A stretch of 34,591 nt of DNA from positions 1-34,591 of the forward strand of contig NZ_FUXI01000028.1 in the NCBI RefSeq assembly GCF_900167335.1. Direction: 5' to 3'. A program made the position numbers and the translations under genes. This document shows positions 26,607 to 34,591 of the stretch, in pieces. The notes under the pieces are model-generated. The model saw only the letters and a list, made by a program, of their open reading frames with translations. It was not told the origin of the DNA and did not search any database. Source of the DNA: Pilibacter termitis. GTDB lineage: Bacteria > Bacillota > Bacilli > Lactobacillales > Streptococcaceae. Every line of letters begins with the position of its first letter. Position 1 is the first letter of the stretch.

Positions 26607-26730
26607 TTGTCTAGCTATGAGGGGCAGGAGTTGGGTCGCTGTTCGCAACAGCACTGGAAACTGCGTTTCCAGTAAATAAATGCTGTGGCTCACTGCGACA
26701 AACTCCTGAACGCCCCGCTCGCTTTTCGTT
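26607..26730 (-). repeat. Hairpin repeat cluster E (single unit)
   Basis: One type 1-like unit on the minus strand with a CAGGAG/CTCCTG outer stem and a CTGGAAAC/GTTTCCAG tip hairpin. On the minus strand the tail GCTAGACAA is followed at once by GAGG, the ribosome site of the gene at 25451-26596. It separates the four-gene upstream set from the cysteine operon. No separate promoter was seen, so transcription may run through it. Confidence 0.85.
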
Positions 26731-26731
26731 T

Positions 26732-27589
26732 TCATTTGCTTTCAAATTGTTCTTCGTTTGGTACGTAGTCTCCTGAAAAATATTTTTCACTTAATTTTTT
26801 CAGACGACCGTCTTTGCGGACTGTTTCTAGTTGTTCGTTTACATATTTGACTAATGTTTCCCCTTCCTCATTTTTCGGGAAAATGTAGTAGCTATATGCT
26901 GAGCGTGTCGTAACTGCCTCTTCTGGCAATTCAATGACTTCTAAGCCTTCAATATTGTGATCTTTTATTACAAAAGAGGCAATAATAGCACTTTCTAGCT
27001 TGAAATCTATTTTTCCAGAGGCAACATCTTCAAATTGTTGACTTAAATCTTTGTCGGTAAATTCAATTGCCACTGGATTTTCTTTATGTTCCTCGTTAAA
27101 CCCGTTTAAAATCGCTGTATAACTAACCGCTGCCTCACCTTGTGTTTTCTTGCCTGCAATGTCCTCGATAGACGAAATCTTTGAACCTTTTTTCACAACA
27201 AGTGCTAAAGGATTACGATAAACTGGTTTGGAAAAAACATATTTTTCTTCACGTTCTTTTGTCTTGGCAAATGAGTTGGCACCAATTTGAAAACGTCCTG
27301 TGTCCACTCCTGCTAAAACCGCCTCAAAATCGACCGCTTGAAATTCAACCGAATATTCTTTGCTATCTTTGAATATTTCACGCAAAGCATCTAAGTCAAA
27401 GCCTTTTAATTCACCATTTTCCTCTTGATAAGCATAAGGTTTCGGATAAGCTCCTGTTCCGACGAGAACTTCTTGTGTTTTCGTTTCTTTCGTATCCGCC
27501 TCCTCTTTACTGCCACAAGCCGTAATTAAACTCAATACTGCTACAATTCCGCTTAAAAAAATGATTGTTTTCCATTTATTGTTTTTCAT
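26732..27589 (-). CDS. Amino-acid binding lipoprotein, second copy without its own permease
   Basis: 285 residues from the second ATG (27589), which has AAAGAGG at proper distance; the first ATG at 27595 is 1 nt from that site. Lipobox LITAC anchors it to the membrane. Family-3 features are GFDLDALREIF and FQIGANSFAKTKEREEKYVFS. It overlaps or touches the upstream GST-like gene. No permease or ATPase accompanies it, so it probably delivers its ligand to the transporter at 23008-24520; the Bacillus TcyJKLMN importer also has two binding proteins. The two lipoproteins are clearly different in sequence, so they may bind different ligands. Confidence 0.87.
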   Translation of the reverse strand: MKNNKWKTIIFLSGIVAVLSLITACGSKEEADTKETKTQEVLVGTGAYPKPYAYQEENGELKGFDLDALREIFKDSKEYSVEFQAVDFEAVLAGVDTGRFQIGANSFAKTKEREEKYVFSKPVYRNPLALVVKKGSKISSIEDIAGKKTQGEAAVSYTAILNGFNEEHKENPVAIEFTDKDLSQQFEDVASGKIDFKLESAIIASFVIKDHNIEGLEVIELPEEAVTTRSAYSYYIFPKNEEGETLVKYVNEQLETVRKDGRLKKLSEKYFSGDYVPNEEQFESK

Positions 27590-27591
27590 AT

Positions 27592-28554
27592 TCATACCTC
27601 TTTCGTTAATTTTTCTCGATTATGTGGTTCTAGCCAGTTTTCTACTCTTGGACCTTTTGCTAAAATATTGAATGGATTGGACGAAACATTCCCAAGTTGA
27701 TACCCTTTTTTAATCGCATCAAAATTTGTCGTGTTGCCAAACCCTTTTGTTTGATACAAATCCTTTGCATAGTTCCAAAGGTTTGGAAAATCAATCAAAC
27801 GGTTGCGATTGACACGAAAAACCGAATAATATGCTGCATCAAACCGTACCAGCGTAACGTAAAGCCGAATATCGCTGTCAGTGATTTCATCGCCAAACAA
27901 ATACCGAGAACTTCCGAGCCTTTCTTCTAATTCATCCAATCGTTCAAACAACGTATCATAAGCTTTTTCATACGCCTCTTGACTTCTCGCAAAACCTGCC
28001 TTATATACACCATTGTTCACATCGTGGAAAAGAATTTCATTGAACGCATCAATTTCTTTTCGCAAATGTCTCGGATATAAATCAGGAGCATTTTTCTTAT
28101 GAAATTTCTGAAATGCCACTTCTAAATAATTGGTCAAACGAAAATAATCATTGTTGACAACTTTTTTTGTTTGAACGTCTACAACCGTTGGCACCGTTGC
28201 TCGCCCTGTGTACTCTTCATCGGTTTGAGCGTAGATTTCGGGTAAATAGCGGATATTTAGCACTGGGTCTACTCCGTTTTCATCTAACGAAAATTCCCAG
28301 CCATGCTCCGTTCGAACAGGGCTTGCAGTGCCTAAACTAATCACGTCCTTTAACCCGAGCAATTCTCGCACAATCACCGCTCTGTGAGCCCAAGGGCAAA
28401 TTTCCGCCCAAAGCAAACGATAACGTCCACTCTCTACTGGCAATTCTCCAGCGTTTTCGCCAAATGGTGTGTCAAATCTATTTTTCTGTCTTTGAAACTC
28501 ACCTTTTGCGTTGATTTCTCGCTGTTCCTCATGTATTGAAATTTTATTTGTCAT
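27592..28554 (-). CDS. Glutathionyl-hydroquinone-reductase-like protein (Xi-class GST), copy 2
   Basis: 320 residues; catalytic CPWAHR motif with Cys53, and the same C-terminal SDIRLYVTLVRFDAAYY segment as copy 1 at 19545-20558. The two share long identical stretches in the helical domain, so they are paralogues. The ribosome site GGAGG is in the last codons of the upstream aminotransferase gene, 1 nt between stop and start. Placement between an aminotransferase and a binding lipoprotein suggests a role on an imported thiol or a glutathione adduct rather than general quinone repair (inference). Confidence 0.85.
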   Translation of the reverse strand: MTNKISIHEEQREINAKGEFQRQKNRFDTPFGENAGELPVESGRYRLLWAEICPWAHRAVIVRELLGLKDVISLGTASPVRTEHGWEFSLDENGVDPVLNIRYLPEIYAQTDEEYTGRATVPTVVDVQTKKVVNNDYFRLTNYLEVAFQKFHKKNAPDLYPRHLRKEIDAFNEILFHDVNNGVYKAGFARSQEAYEKAYDTLFERLDELEERLGSSRYLFGDEITDSDIRLYVTLVRFDAAYYSVFRVNRNRLIDFPNLWNYAKDLYQTKGFGNTTNFDAIKKGYQLGNVSSNPFNILAKGPRVENWLEPHNREKLTKEV

Positions 28555-28555
28555 G

Positions 28556-29641
28556 CTATTCCTCCAAAGAAATTTTATCTAATACTTCAAAAAATAATTT
28601 ATTTTCTTGATGTTTCCCGATTGTTACACGTATAAAATGGTCATAGCCAAACTCACTTCCCCCTCGAAGTAAAATCCCTTCTTTCGCAAATTGTCTCACG
28701 ATTTCGTCCGTCTTTTTGCCAAAATCAATAAGCAAAAAATTCGTATAAGACGGAATGAAATAAAACCCACGTTTTGTCAATTCTTCCTCATAGAAACGTT
28801 TTTCGCTCGCCACTTTCTCCTTTACTATTCCGTAATGCTCTACATCTTGCAAACTCGCAGCTGCCGCCATTACGCTCAAACGATTAGTATTTGGTGGAAT
28901 TTTAAACTGAAACAAACTATGAATAATGCTAGGATTGGCAATCGCATATCCTACACGCAGAGATGCTAGACCATAAATTTTAGAAAACGTCCGTAAAAAC
29001 AAGAGATTTTCATACTTTTCTAGCAACGAAAGATTATCCTCCAAAACTTCGTCAGGCACAAAATCAATATATGCCTCATCAACTACCACGAGCTTTGAAG
29101 ACGGAATTTTCTCCAAAAACTCTACTAAATCTTTTTTGGTGAAAAATGTCCCTGTGGGATTGTTCGGATTGCATAGCCAAATAATTTCCACATCATCTGT
29201 TACATTCCTTGCGATTTCCTCCAACGGATAATGGTGATTTTCTAGCGGTATATCAATCATCTCACCATGATTGAGAATAGTTGCTATCCTATACCAATCA
29301 AATGTCGGCACCCCTTGTATCGCTTTTTTTCCTTTATTTTGGAAAACTTGTGCGATGAGACCAATCAATTCAAAACTTCCATTTCCGATTAAAATATTTT
29401 CTACGCTCACCTTGTGAAATTCAGCAAGTTTGCTCCGCAATGGTTCACCGTCAACATTTGTATAGACATAAGAACTGGATATGTTTTCCGCAATCGCTTG
29501 GGGAACTTTTGGAGAAAAGCCAAAATTATTCTCGTTTCTATCGAGCTGCACCATTGGAATTTCCTCTGTATCTTTTATCTCACGCTTGACATATTTTTTC
29601 TCAAACGCTTGTAAATTTCTTTTCACGGATAAATTAGACAT
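28556..29641 (-). CDS. HisC-like aminotransferase (class I/II)
   Basis: 361-residue PLP aminotransferase of the histidinol-phosphate aminotransferase family. PLP lysine is Lys221 in TFSKIYGLASLRVGY; CNPNNPTGT (157-165) and VVVDEAYIDF (186-195) are intact. No other histidine gene is in the window, and its partners are a 2-hydroxyacid-type dehydrogenase and sulfur genes. HisC relatives also transaminate aromatic amino acids and, in several bacteria, methionine. The start overlaps the dehydrogenase end by 8 nt (GGAGAGG ribosome site), so the two are co-translated. Confidence 0.82.
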   Translation of the reverse strand: MSNLSVKRNLQAFEKKYVKREIKDTEEIPMVQLDRNENNFGFSPKVPQAIAENISSSYVYTNVDGEPLRSKLAEFHKVSVENILIGNGSFELIGLIAQVFQNKGKKAIQGVPTFDWYRIATILNHGEMIDIPLENHHYPLEEIARNVTDDVEIIWLCNPNNPTGTFFTKKDLVEFLEKIPSSKLVVVDEAYIDFVPDEVLEDNLSLLEKYENLLFLRTFSKIYGLASLRVGYAIANPSIIHSLFQFKIPPNTNRLSVMAAAASLQDVEHYGIVKEKVASEKRFYEEELTKRGFYFIPSYTNFLLIDFGKKTDEIVRQFAKEGILLRGGSEFGYDHFIRVTIGKHQENKLFFEVLDKISLEE

Positions 29642-30725
29642 TTCTTCCTCTCCATTCTTTTATTTTTTCATTCGTTTGAAAAATTCCTTGCTCAATTTCT
29701 TCGGCACTTTGGGCTAGTTGCAAATTTAACACTTGTTCCCGCCTGTTTTCCCAAATAAAATGTGAAATTGATCGAACATCTTTTTCGTTTAAATATAAAT
29801 CCTCTAATGTGAATACATTGTCAAATAACTGAAACAACTTCAACGTTTCTTCCCACTCTTTTGCCGTCACTTTTTGTAGCACTTTTTGAACGAGCAAACC
29901 AAAACCAACACGTTCGCCGTGCAATAATTGATTACTTTTTTTCACAAATGTGGACGCATCATAGAACGGATGTCCTAGCCCTTGGTACAATTTCCCACTC
30001 TCTAAACTTCCAGTTAAACCTGCTTGCAAAATAATCGCATCAATCACCGCTTTTGCAGACTCTTCAAACTTCCCTTCTTCTGCTTGCTGAATCGCCTTAT
30101 TTCCATGATGTTTTAAAATTTCCACTCCTTCTTTTGCGATCGCTACAACACTTTGTAAAATAGTATCCACTTTCGTTTTCTCCAAATAAGGTGCGATTTC
30201 TATATATTTTGCAATCGTATCAATAATTCCTGCGTATAAAAATCTTGGTGGGGCAGATAAGATAACTTCAGGGTCAACAAGTGTAACTTCAGGCGATTTT
30301 TCATTGAAATAAGGTTGCACAAATTCACCTTTTTGGTTGTAAACGATTGAAACAGATGCCCACGATGCACAAGTTGCCGCAATCGTTGGTACGACAATCA
30401 GTGGCAGTTTGCTGTCGTTGCTTGCAACTTTCACCACATCTATTACTCGTCCGCCACCAAGAGCGACCAATGACGTAACACGTTCCTTTTGAGCCAATTC
30501 GGCAATTTCTTTTGCTGTTTGAAGAGTAGGATAGCCTTGAAACACAAACGAAACAGTCTCTAATTGATTTTGACGAAAACTTTCTTCAATTTTCGCACCA
30601 AATCGCTCAACCCCTTTCTGAGTTGCAACAATTAAGACTTTTTCTCCGTATTCTTTTGCATACTCTCCGATTTTTTGAATGATTTTATTTTCGACAATGT
30701 ACTTTTGTGGTGTTTTAATATACAT
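29634..30725 (-). CDS. Iron-alcohol-dehydrogenase family protein, YbdH/HcxA-like
   Basis: 363 residues. NAD-binding GGGRVIDVVK (90-99), VPTIAATCASW (112-122), metal ligands Asp169 in AGIIDTIAKY and His in GHPFYD and LLHGERVGFG. It would often be labelled glycerol dehydrogenase, but the VPTIAATCASW and AGIIDT segments resemble E. coli YbdH (HcxA), which reduces 2-oxoacids to 2-hydroxyacids (from memory). In E. coli that gene is next to ybdL, a methionine aminotransferase, and here too an aminotransferase follows. First gene of the set; AAAGGAG precedes the ATG. Confidence 0.78.
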   Translation of the reverse strand: MYIKTPQKYIVENKIIQKIGEYAKEYGEKVLIVATQKGVERFGAKIEESFRQNQLETVSFVFQGYPTLQTAKEIAELAQKERVTSLVALGGGRVIDVVKVASNDSKLPLIVVPTIAATCASWASVSIVYNQKGEFVQPYFNEKSPEVTLVDPEVILSAPPRFLYAGIIDTIAKYIEIAPYLEKTKVDTILQSVVAIAKEGVEILKHHGNKAIQQAEEGKFEESAKAVIDAIILQAGLTGSLESGKLYQGLGHPFYDASTFVKKSNQLLHGERVGFGLLVQKVLQKVTAKEWEETLKLFQLFDNVFTLEDLYLNEKDVRSISHFIWENRREQVLNLQLAQSAEEIEQGIFQTNEKIKEWRGRNV

Positions 30726-30768
30726 AGTTTTCTTCCTTTCTCCTTTGATAGAAAATTACTAAGTCAAT

Positions 30769-30804
30769 GAAATGCTAAAACTATCAAGATTTTCTAGCAT
30801 TTCA
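30769..30804. promoter_or_regulatory. Inverted repeat upstream of the dehydrogenase operon, possible operator
   Basis: TGAAATGCTA and TAGCATTTCA, a perfect 10-bp inverted repeat with 17-nt spacing, about 45 nt upstream of the ATG at 30725. On the minus strand TTGCTG-17-GATAGT overlaps it as a weak promoter candidate. It may bind a regulator of the sulfur operon. Confidence 0.4.
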
Positions 30805-30928
30805 GCAAATCTTTCGCTTTTTTAAAAATAGAACTTTAATAGAGTGTACGTGATATTCCTTTAAAATTCAAATAGTCTTTTTCGCTCATGTGATAGCATT
30901 CTTCTATATCTATTTTTTCTCTAATCGC

Positions 30929-30966
30929 AAAAAAAGCCAACTCTCAATGAAAGTTGACTTTTTTTA
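30929..30966 (-). terminator. Terminator after leuD
   Basis: On the minus strand AAAAAAGTCAACT pairs with AGTTGGCTTTTTT (one wobble), followed by T7. It ends the leuBCD transcript and insulates it from the dehydrogenase gene. Confidence 0.8.
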
Positions 30967-30984
30967 AAGGTACCCTAAATACTA

Positions 30985-31572
30985 TTACCGCCAATAAACA
31001 GGACGATTTTCTTCGTATTCACGAATTAAATCTTCATATTCCAATGTAATTCCAATATCATCTAAACCGTTGACTAATTTATGTTTCCATGTTTCATCTA
31101 TTTCAAATTCGTAAACTCCTAGACTTGTAGTAATCGTCTGCTCAATTAAATTGATTTCGATTTCTTCATTTGACGGAAGAGTGGCGAGTTTTTCTCGCTC
31201 GTCTAGTGGCAAAATGATTGGCAACAAACCATTTTTCAGTGCGTTATTGTAGAAAATATCCGAATAACTTCCTGCAATAATCGCTCGAAATCCATAATCT
31301 ACAATCGCCCAAGCTGCGTGTTCACGTGAAGAACCTGAGCCAAAATTGTCTCCTGTAATCAAAATTTGAGCATTGCGATGTTGCTCGAAATTTAAAGGAA
31401 ATTCAGGGTTTTCTGTGCCATCATCTAAATATCGCCATTCAAAAAACATATGTTGACCAAAACCTGTCTTTTCTGTGCTTTTCAAAAATTGCTTTGGAAT
31501 GATTTGGTCTGTGTCAATGTTATCGTTCATCAAAGGAACGGTTGTACTCATGCAAACAGTAAATTTCTCCAT
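30985..31572 (-). CDS. leuD: 3-Isopropylmalate dehydratase small subunit
   Basis: 195-residue swivel subunit that works with LeuC to convert 2- to 3-isopropylmalate. [14 protein letters not shown] (18-31), [17 protein letters not shown] and [11 protein letters not shown] are the family landmarks. The ATG overlaps the leuC stop by 1 nt (TAATG) and follows AAAGGAGG. Last gene of the leu operon before the terminator. Confidence 0.95.
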   Translation of the reverse strand: MEKFTVCMSTTVPLMNDNIDTDQIIPKQFLKSTEKTGFGQHMFFEWRYLDDGTENPEFPLNFEQHRNAQILITGDNFGSGSSREHAAWAIVDYGFRAIIAGSYSDIFYNNALKNGLLPIILPLDEREKLATLPSNEEIEINLIEQTITTSLGVYEFEIDETWKHKLVNGLDDIGITLEYEDLIREYEENRPVYWR

Positions 31573-32957
31573 TATACTGCTACCTCCTTTATTACTTTTC
31601 TCACATCAATGAATTTCCCCTCAATCGCGGCGACTGCTGCCATTGCAGGAGAACAAAGATGCGTTCTTGCTCCTTTTCCTTGTCGTCCCTCAAAATTACG
31701 ATTGCTCGTAGATGCACAATGCACGCCCTCTGGCACTTGATCTGGGTTCATTCCGAGACACATAGAGCACCCCGGTTCTCGCCATTCAAAACCAGCCTCA
31801 AGGAAAATTTTATCCAACCCAAGTTTTTCCGCCTCACGTTTCACTGGTCTACTTCCCGGCACTACAATGGCGGTAATATGTTCAGCAACTTTTTTCCCTT
31901 CAACAAGTGAGGCAGCAAGCTGTAAATCTGAAAGTCTAGCATTGGTGCATGAACCAATAAAGACATACCCGAGTTTGATTTCTTCCGGCTTTTGCCCCGG
32001 TTTCAAATCCATATATTGATAGGCACGCTCATCATTGAAATCTTGAATTTCAGGTAATGTTTGAGTCACTTCGATACTCATTTCTGGATTCGTTCCCCAA
32101 GAAACCATTGGTGCAAGATTCGATACGTCAAGTGTCAATACTTTGTCATAACTTGCCTCTTCGTCGCTAACGAGCGTTTTCCAATCTGCAACAGCTTCAT
32201 CAAAATCTTCTGGTGCAAATTCACGTCCTTTCACATAGGCAAATGTTTTCTCATCAGGATTCATCAAACCGATTTTCGCTCCAAATTCAATAGACATATT
32301 GGCAATGGTCATTCTCTCTTCCATTTCAAGTGCAGCAATCGCCTCTCCTGTAAATTCAACGGCATACCCACTTCCAGCATCCACTCCATATTTTGCAATT
32401 AACGCAAGAATATAATCTTTTGCATAAACTCCCGCTTGAGCTTTTCCTGTAAATTCAATTTTCATGGTTTTTGGTTTTCTTTGCCAAATCGTTTGGGTAG
32501 CAAATACGTGTTCTACTTCACTTGTTCCAATACCAAACGCAATCGCACCAAATGCTCCATGCGTTGCAGTATGCGAATCGCCACAAACAATGACTTTTCC
32601 GGGCTGACTAAGTCCTCGCTCAGGACCTACCATATGCACAATTCCTTGTTTTTCACTGCCATTTTCAGCAACTGTAACGCCAAATTCTTTGGCATTTTTT
32701 GCTAATGTTTCAATTTGATTTTTAGAAACCAAGTCTTGAATATTAAAAATATCGACCGTTGGCGTGTTGTGATCCATTGTCCCATAAGTCAAATCTGTTC
32801 TACGTACTTTTCGATTGGCACTACGCAATCCAGAAAATGCTTGTGGACTTGTTACTTCGTGAATTAAATGCAAATCCACATACAAAAGTTGTGGGTCGCC
32901 CACTTTTCCTGTAATCACGTGTCTTTCCCAAAGTTTGTCAAAAATTGATTGTTTCAT
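31572..32957 (-). CDS. leuC: 3-Isopropylmalate dehydratase large subunit
   Basis: 461-residue aconitase-family subunit. The three 4Fe-4S cysteines are present in GSCTNAR (about 339) and CSMCLGMN (about 397-400). [12 protein letters not shown] and [11 protein letters not shown] are other landmarks. Ribosome site GGAGG lies just upstream of the ATG, 18 nt after leuB. All residues expected for an active enzyme are visible. Confidence 0.96.
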   Translation of the reverse strand: MKQSIFDKLWERHVITGKVGDPQLLYVDLHLIHEVTSPQAFSGLRSANRKVRRTDLTYGTMDHNTPTVDIFNIQDLVSKNQIETLAKNAKEFGVTVAENGSEKQGIVHMVGPERGLSQPGKVIVCGDSHTATHGAFGAIAFGIGTSEVEHVFATQTIWQRKPKTMKIEFTGKAQAGVYAKDYILALIAKYGVDAGSGYAVEFTGEAIAALEMEERMTIANMSIEFGAKIGLMNPDEKTFAYVKGREFAPEDFDEAVADWKTLVSDEEASYDKVLTLDVSNLAPMVSWGTNPEMSIEVTQTLPEIQDFNDERAYQYMDLKPGQKPEEIKLGYVFIGSCTNARLSDLQLAASLVEGKKVAEHITAIVVPGSRPVKREAEKLGLDKIFLEAGFEWREPGCSMCLGMNPDQVPEGVHCASTSNRNFEGRQGKGARTHLCSPAMAAVAAIEGKFIDVRKVIKEVAV

Positions 32958-32975
32958 AATAATCCTCCGTTTATA

Positions 32976-34019
32976 TTAAAGATGTTTGATGAGTGCATCA
33001 ACAAATTCACTCGTACTTGCGTCTCCGCCTAAATCTCTTGTTAAAATTCCCTCGTTCATGACCGTATCACACGCTTGTTCAATCATGCTTGCTCCAACTT
33101 CATTGTCAAAACTCTCTCTCAAAAGCATCGCAACAGAGAGGAGCATAGAAACAGGATTGGCGATGTTTTGCCCTGCAATATCTGGAGCAGATCCGTGAAT
33201 TGGCTCATACAATGACGGCCCTGTCTCAGAATGACTCGCACTCGGCATTACACCTAGACTTCCCGGCAAAACACTTGCCTCATCTGACAAAATATCGCCA
33301 AATAAATTTTCAGTTACAATCACGTCAAATTTTTTAGGATTGGTAATCATCAGCATTGCACAAGAGTCTACTAACTGATGTTCTAGCGTAACATCTGGAT
33401 ATTCCGTTGCCACCTCATCTGCAATTTTCCGCCATAATTTACTCGTTGCCAAAACATTTTGCTTGTCAACGGAAGTCACTTTTTTCTTTCGTTTTCGAGC
33501 AATTTCAAATGCTTTTCTGATAATCCTACGAATTTCTTCCGCAGAATAATCATTGACATCACGAGCGGAAGTTTCTTCTAGCGTATGCTCGCCAAAATAA
33601 ATGCCTCCTGTTAACTCACGAACAACCACGAAATCACTTCCCACGACAACCTCACGTTTCAATGGCGAAAGATGAGCAAGTGCAGGATGAACAGTAATTG
33701 GACGAATATTTGCGTACAATCCTAAGGCTTTTCGCAATGCAAGCAAACCTTGTTCTGCTCGGACGGGAGCATTGTCGTATTTTGGAGCTCCAATTGCTGC
33801 TAAGAGAATGGCATCACTATTTTGGCAAGCCAGCAATGTTTCTTCTGGCAAAGGATGACCAAACTGGTCAATTCCTGCACCGCCAAACGCTTTTTCAACC
33901 ACTTCATAATCAAATTCAATTTTCTCCGCTACTACTTTTAACACTCTCAATGCCTGAGCCATGATTTCTGGCCCAATACCGTCTCCTGAAAGTGCAACAA
34001 TTGTTTTCTTCTCTGTCAT
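32976..34019 (-). CDS. leuB: 3-Isopropylmalate dehydrogenase
   Basis: NAD-dependent oxidative decarboxylation of 3-isopropylmalate. The ATG at 34019 with CGGAG upstream gives 347 residues, the family length; the upstream extension to 34121 reaches repeat DNA and is rejected. SGDGIGPE at the N-terminus, VVRELTGGIYFG, substrate residues in VDKQNVLATS, and GSAPDIAGQNIANP are typical. leuA would be expected upstream but the window holds only repeats there, so leuA is either beyond the edge or elsewhere. Confidence 0.94.
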   Translation of the reverse strand: MTEKKTIVALSGDGIGPEIMAQALRVLKVVAEKIEFDYEVVEKAFGGAGIDQFGHPLPEETLLACQNSDAILLAAIGAPKYDNAPVRAEQGLLALRKALGLYANIRPITVHPALAHLSPLKREVVVGSDFVVVRELTGGIYFGEHTLEETSARDVNDYSAEEIRRIIRKAFEIARKRKKKVTSVDKQNVLATSKLWRKIADEVATEYPDVTLEHQLVDSCAMLMITNPKKFDVIVTENLFGDILSDEASVLPGSLGVMPSASHSETGPSLYEPIHGSAPDIAGQNIANPVSMLLSVAMLLRESFDNEVGASMIEQACDTVMNEGILTRDLGGDASTSEFVDALIKHL

Positions 34020-34071
34020 TTTTTTCTCCGTTTCTTTTTTAGGTGATTTAATAGTTTGTTTGATTTTTTGC

Positions 34072-34591
34072 TTAGCTAGGAAATGCAGGAGTTTGGCGAC
34101 TGCTCTCAATGTCGCTCGCAACTAGCGTTGCGAGTAAATAAACGACATGGTTCGCTGTCGCAAACTCCTGAACGCCCCGCTCGCTTTTCTTTGTCTAGCT
34201 GCGAGGGGCAGGGTTTGGGTCGCTGTTCGCAATGCCACTTGAAACTTCGTTTCAAGCAAGTAAATGTCATGGCTCACTGCGACAAAACCCTGAACGCCCC
34301 GCTTGCTTTTCTTTGTCTAGCTACGTGGGGCAGGAGTTTGGCGTCTGCTCTCAATGTCGCTCGCAACTAGCGTTGCGAGTAAATAAACGACATGGTTCGC
34401 TGTCGCAAACTCCTGAACGCCCCTCTACGCTTTTCTTATTGTCTAGCTACGTGGGGCTGAAGTCTGGTGGCTGTTCGCAGTGCCGCTCAAAACTTACGTT
34501 TCGATGCTAGTCTTTCAAGAATCTTTGATTCTTAGAAAGACTGTATGCGAAACGAAGTGTAGTAGCAAGTAAACGGCACGGCTCACTGCCA
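34072..34591 (-). repeat. Hairpin repeat cluster F: four units upstream of leuB (last one cut by window)
   Basis: On the minus strand: F4 34591-34438 (long variant, truncated), F3 34437-34313, F2 34312-34191, F1 34190-34072. F1 and F3 are near-identical with tip CTCGCAAC/GTTGCGAG. F2 has tip CTTGAAAC/GTTTCAAG and outer arms CAGGGTTT/AAACCCTG where neighbours have CAGGAGTTT/AAACTCCTG, again compensatory. F4 carries the same inserted AGTCTTTC/GAAAGACT hairpin as C1. No promoter for leuB was recognised in or near the cluster. Confidence 0.88.

Noticed and set aside
30836-30889. 17-residue minus-strand small ORF between leuD and the dehydrogenase gene
   Set aside because: No ribosome binding site and no recognisable product; its upstream in-frame extension runs into the leuD terminator.

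Overview
The window is AT-rich DNA with strong AGGAGG-type ribosome binding sites, tightly overlapping genes, a T-box leader, a CodY-like box, lipobox lipoproteins and a KxYKxGKxW-type surface protein. This points to a low-GC Firmicute of the order Lactobacillales (Enterococcaceae/Streptococcaceae-like); the species cannot be named from sequence alone. Almost every gene serves amino-acid synthesis or sulfur amino-acid handling.

Layout. 1-2507 (minus): N-terminal 835 codons of a large serine-rich surface adhesin, cut by the window edge. 2508-3471: AT-rich spacer with the hom promoters and a CodY-like box. 3472-6939 (plus): threonine operon hom-thrC-thrB, ended by a terminator. 7140-11832 (plus): methionine genes metA (acetyl type), a PatB/MalY-type cystathionine beta-lyase, a cystathionine gamma-synthase-like enzyme and metF. 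A shared terminator region separates these from the convergent tryptophan operon trpEGDCFBA (18242-11884, minus), which is preceded by a Trp-specific T-box leader whose antiterminator/terminator half is duplicated. 18772-19224: a GNAT acetyltransferase.

19545-30725 (minus) is a sulfur and redox locus. In transcription order it holds a YbdH/HcxA-like dehydrogenase, a HisC-like aminotransferase, a glutathionyl-hydroquinone-reductase-like protein, an amino-acid binding lipoprotein, a cystathionine lyase/synthase, cysteine synthase, an ABC permease, its ATPase, a second binding lipoprotein, an M20 amidohydrolase and a second glutathionyl-hydroquinone-reductase-like protein. 30985-34019 (minus): leuB-leuC-leuD; leuA is not in the window.

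Spacers hold three classes of structured or mobile DNA. The main one is a family of about 120-bp long-hairpin repeats (14 units in five clusters: 4765-4985, 9245-9849, 19255-19548, 26607-26730, 34072-34591). Their stems change in compensatory fashion and every unit points the same way relative to transcription. The second is a 155-bp inverted-repeat element with a TTAT duplication (21826-21980), plus two isolated copies of its end. The third is a 64-nt cloverleaf-like element (22023-22086).

How it fits together: aspartate semialdehyde goes via Hom to homoserine, which feeds threonine (ThrB, ThrC) or methionine (MetA, gamma-synthase, beta-lyase; MetF supplies methyl-THF). The sulfur locus appears to import sulfur amino acids or their N-acyl derivatives, deacylate them and interconvert cysteine and homocysteine. 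The most novel material is the oriented hairpin repeat family, the partly duplicated T-box, and the dehydrogenase-aminotransferase-GST-binding-protein gene set.
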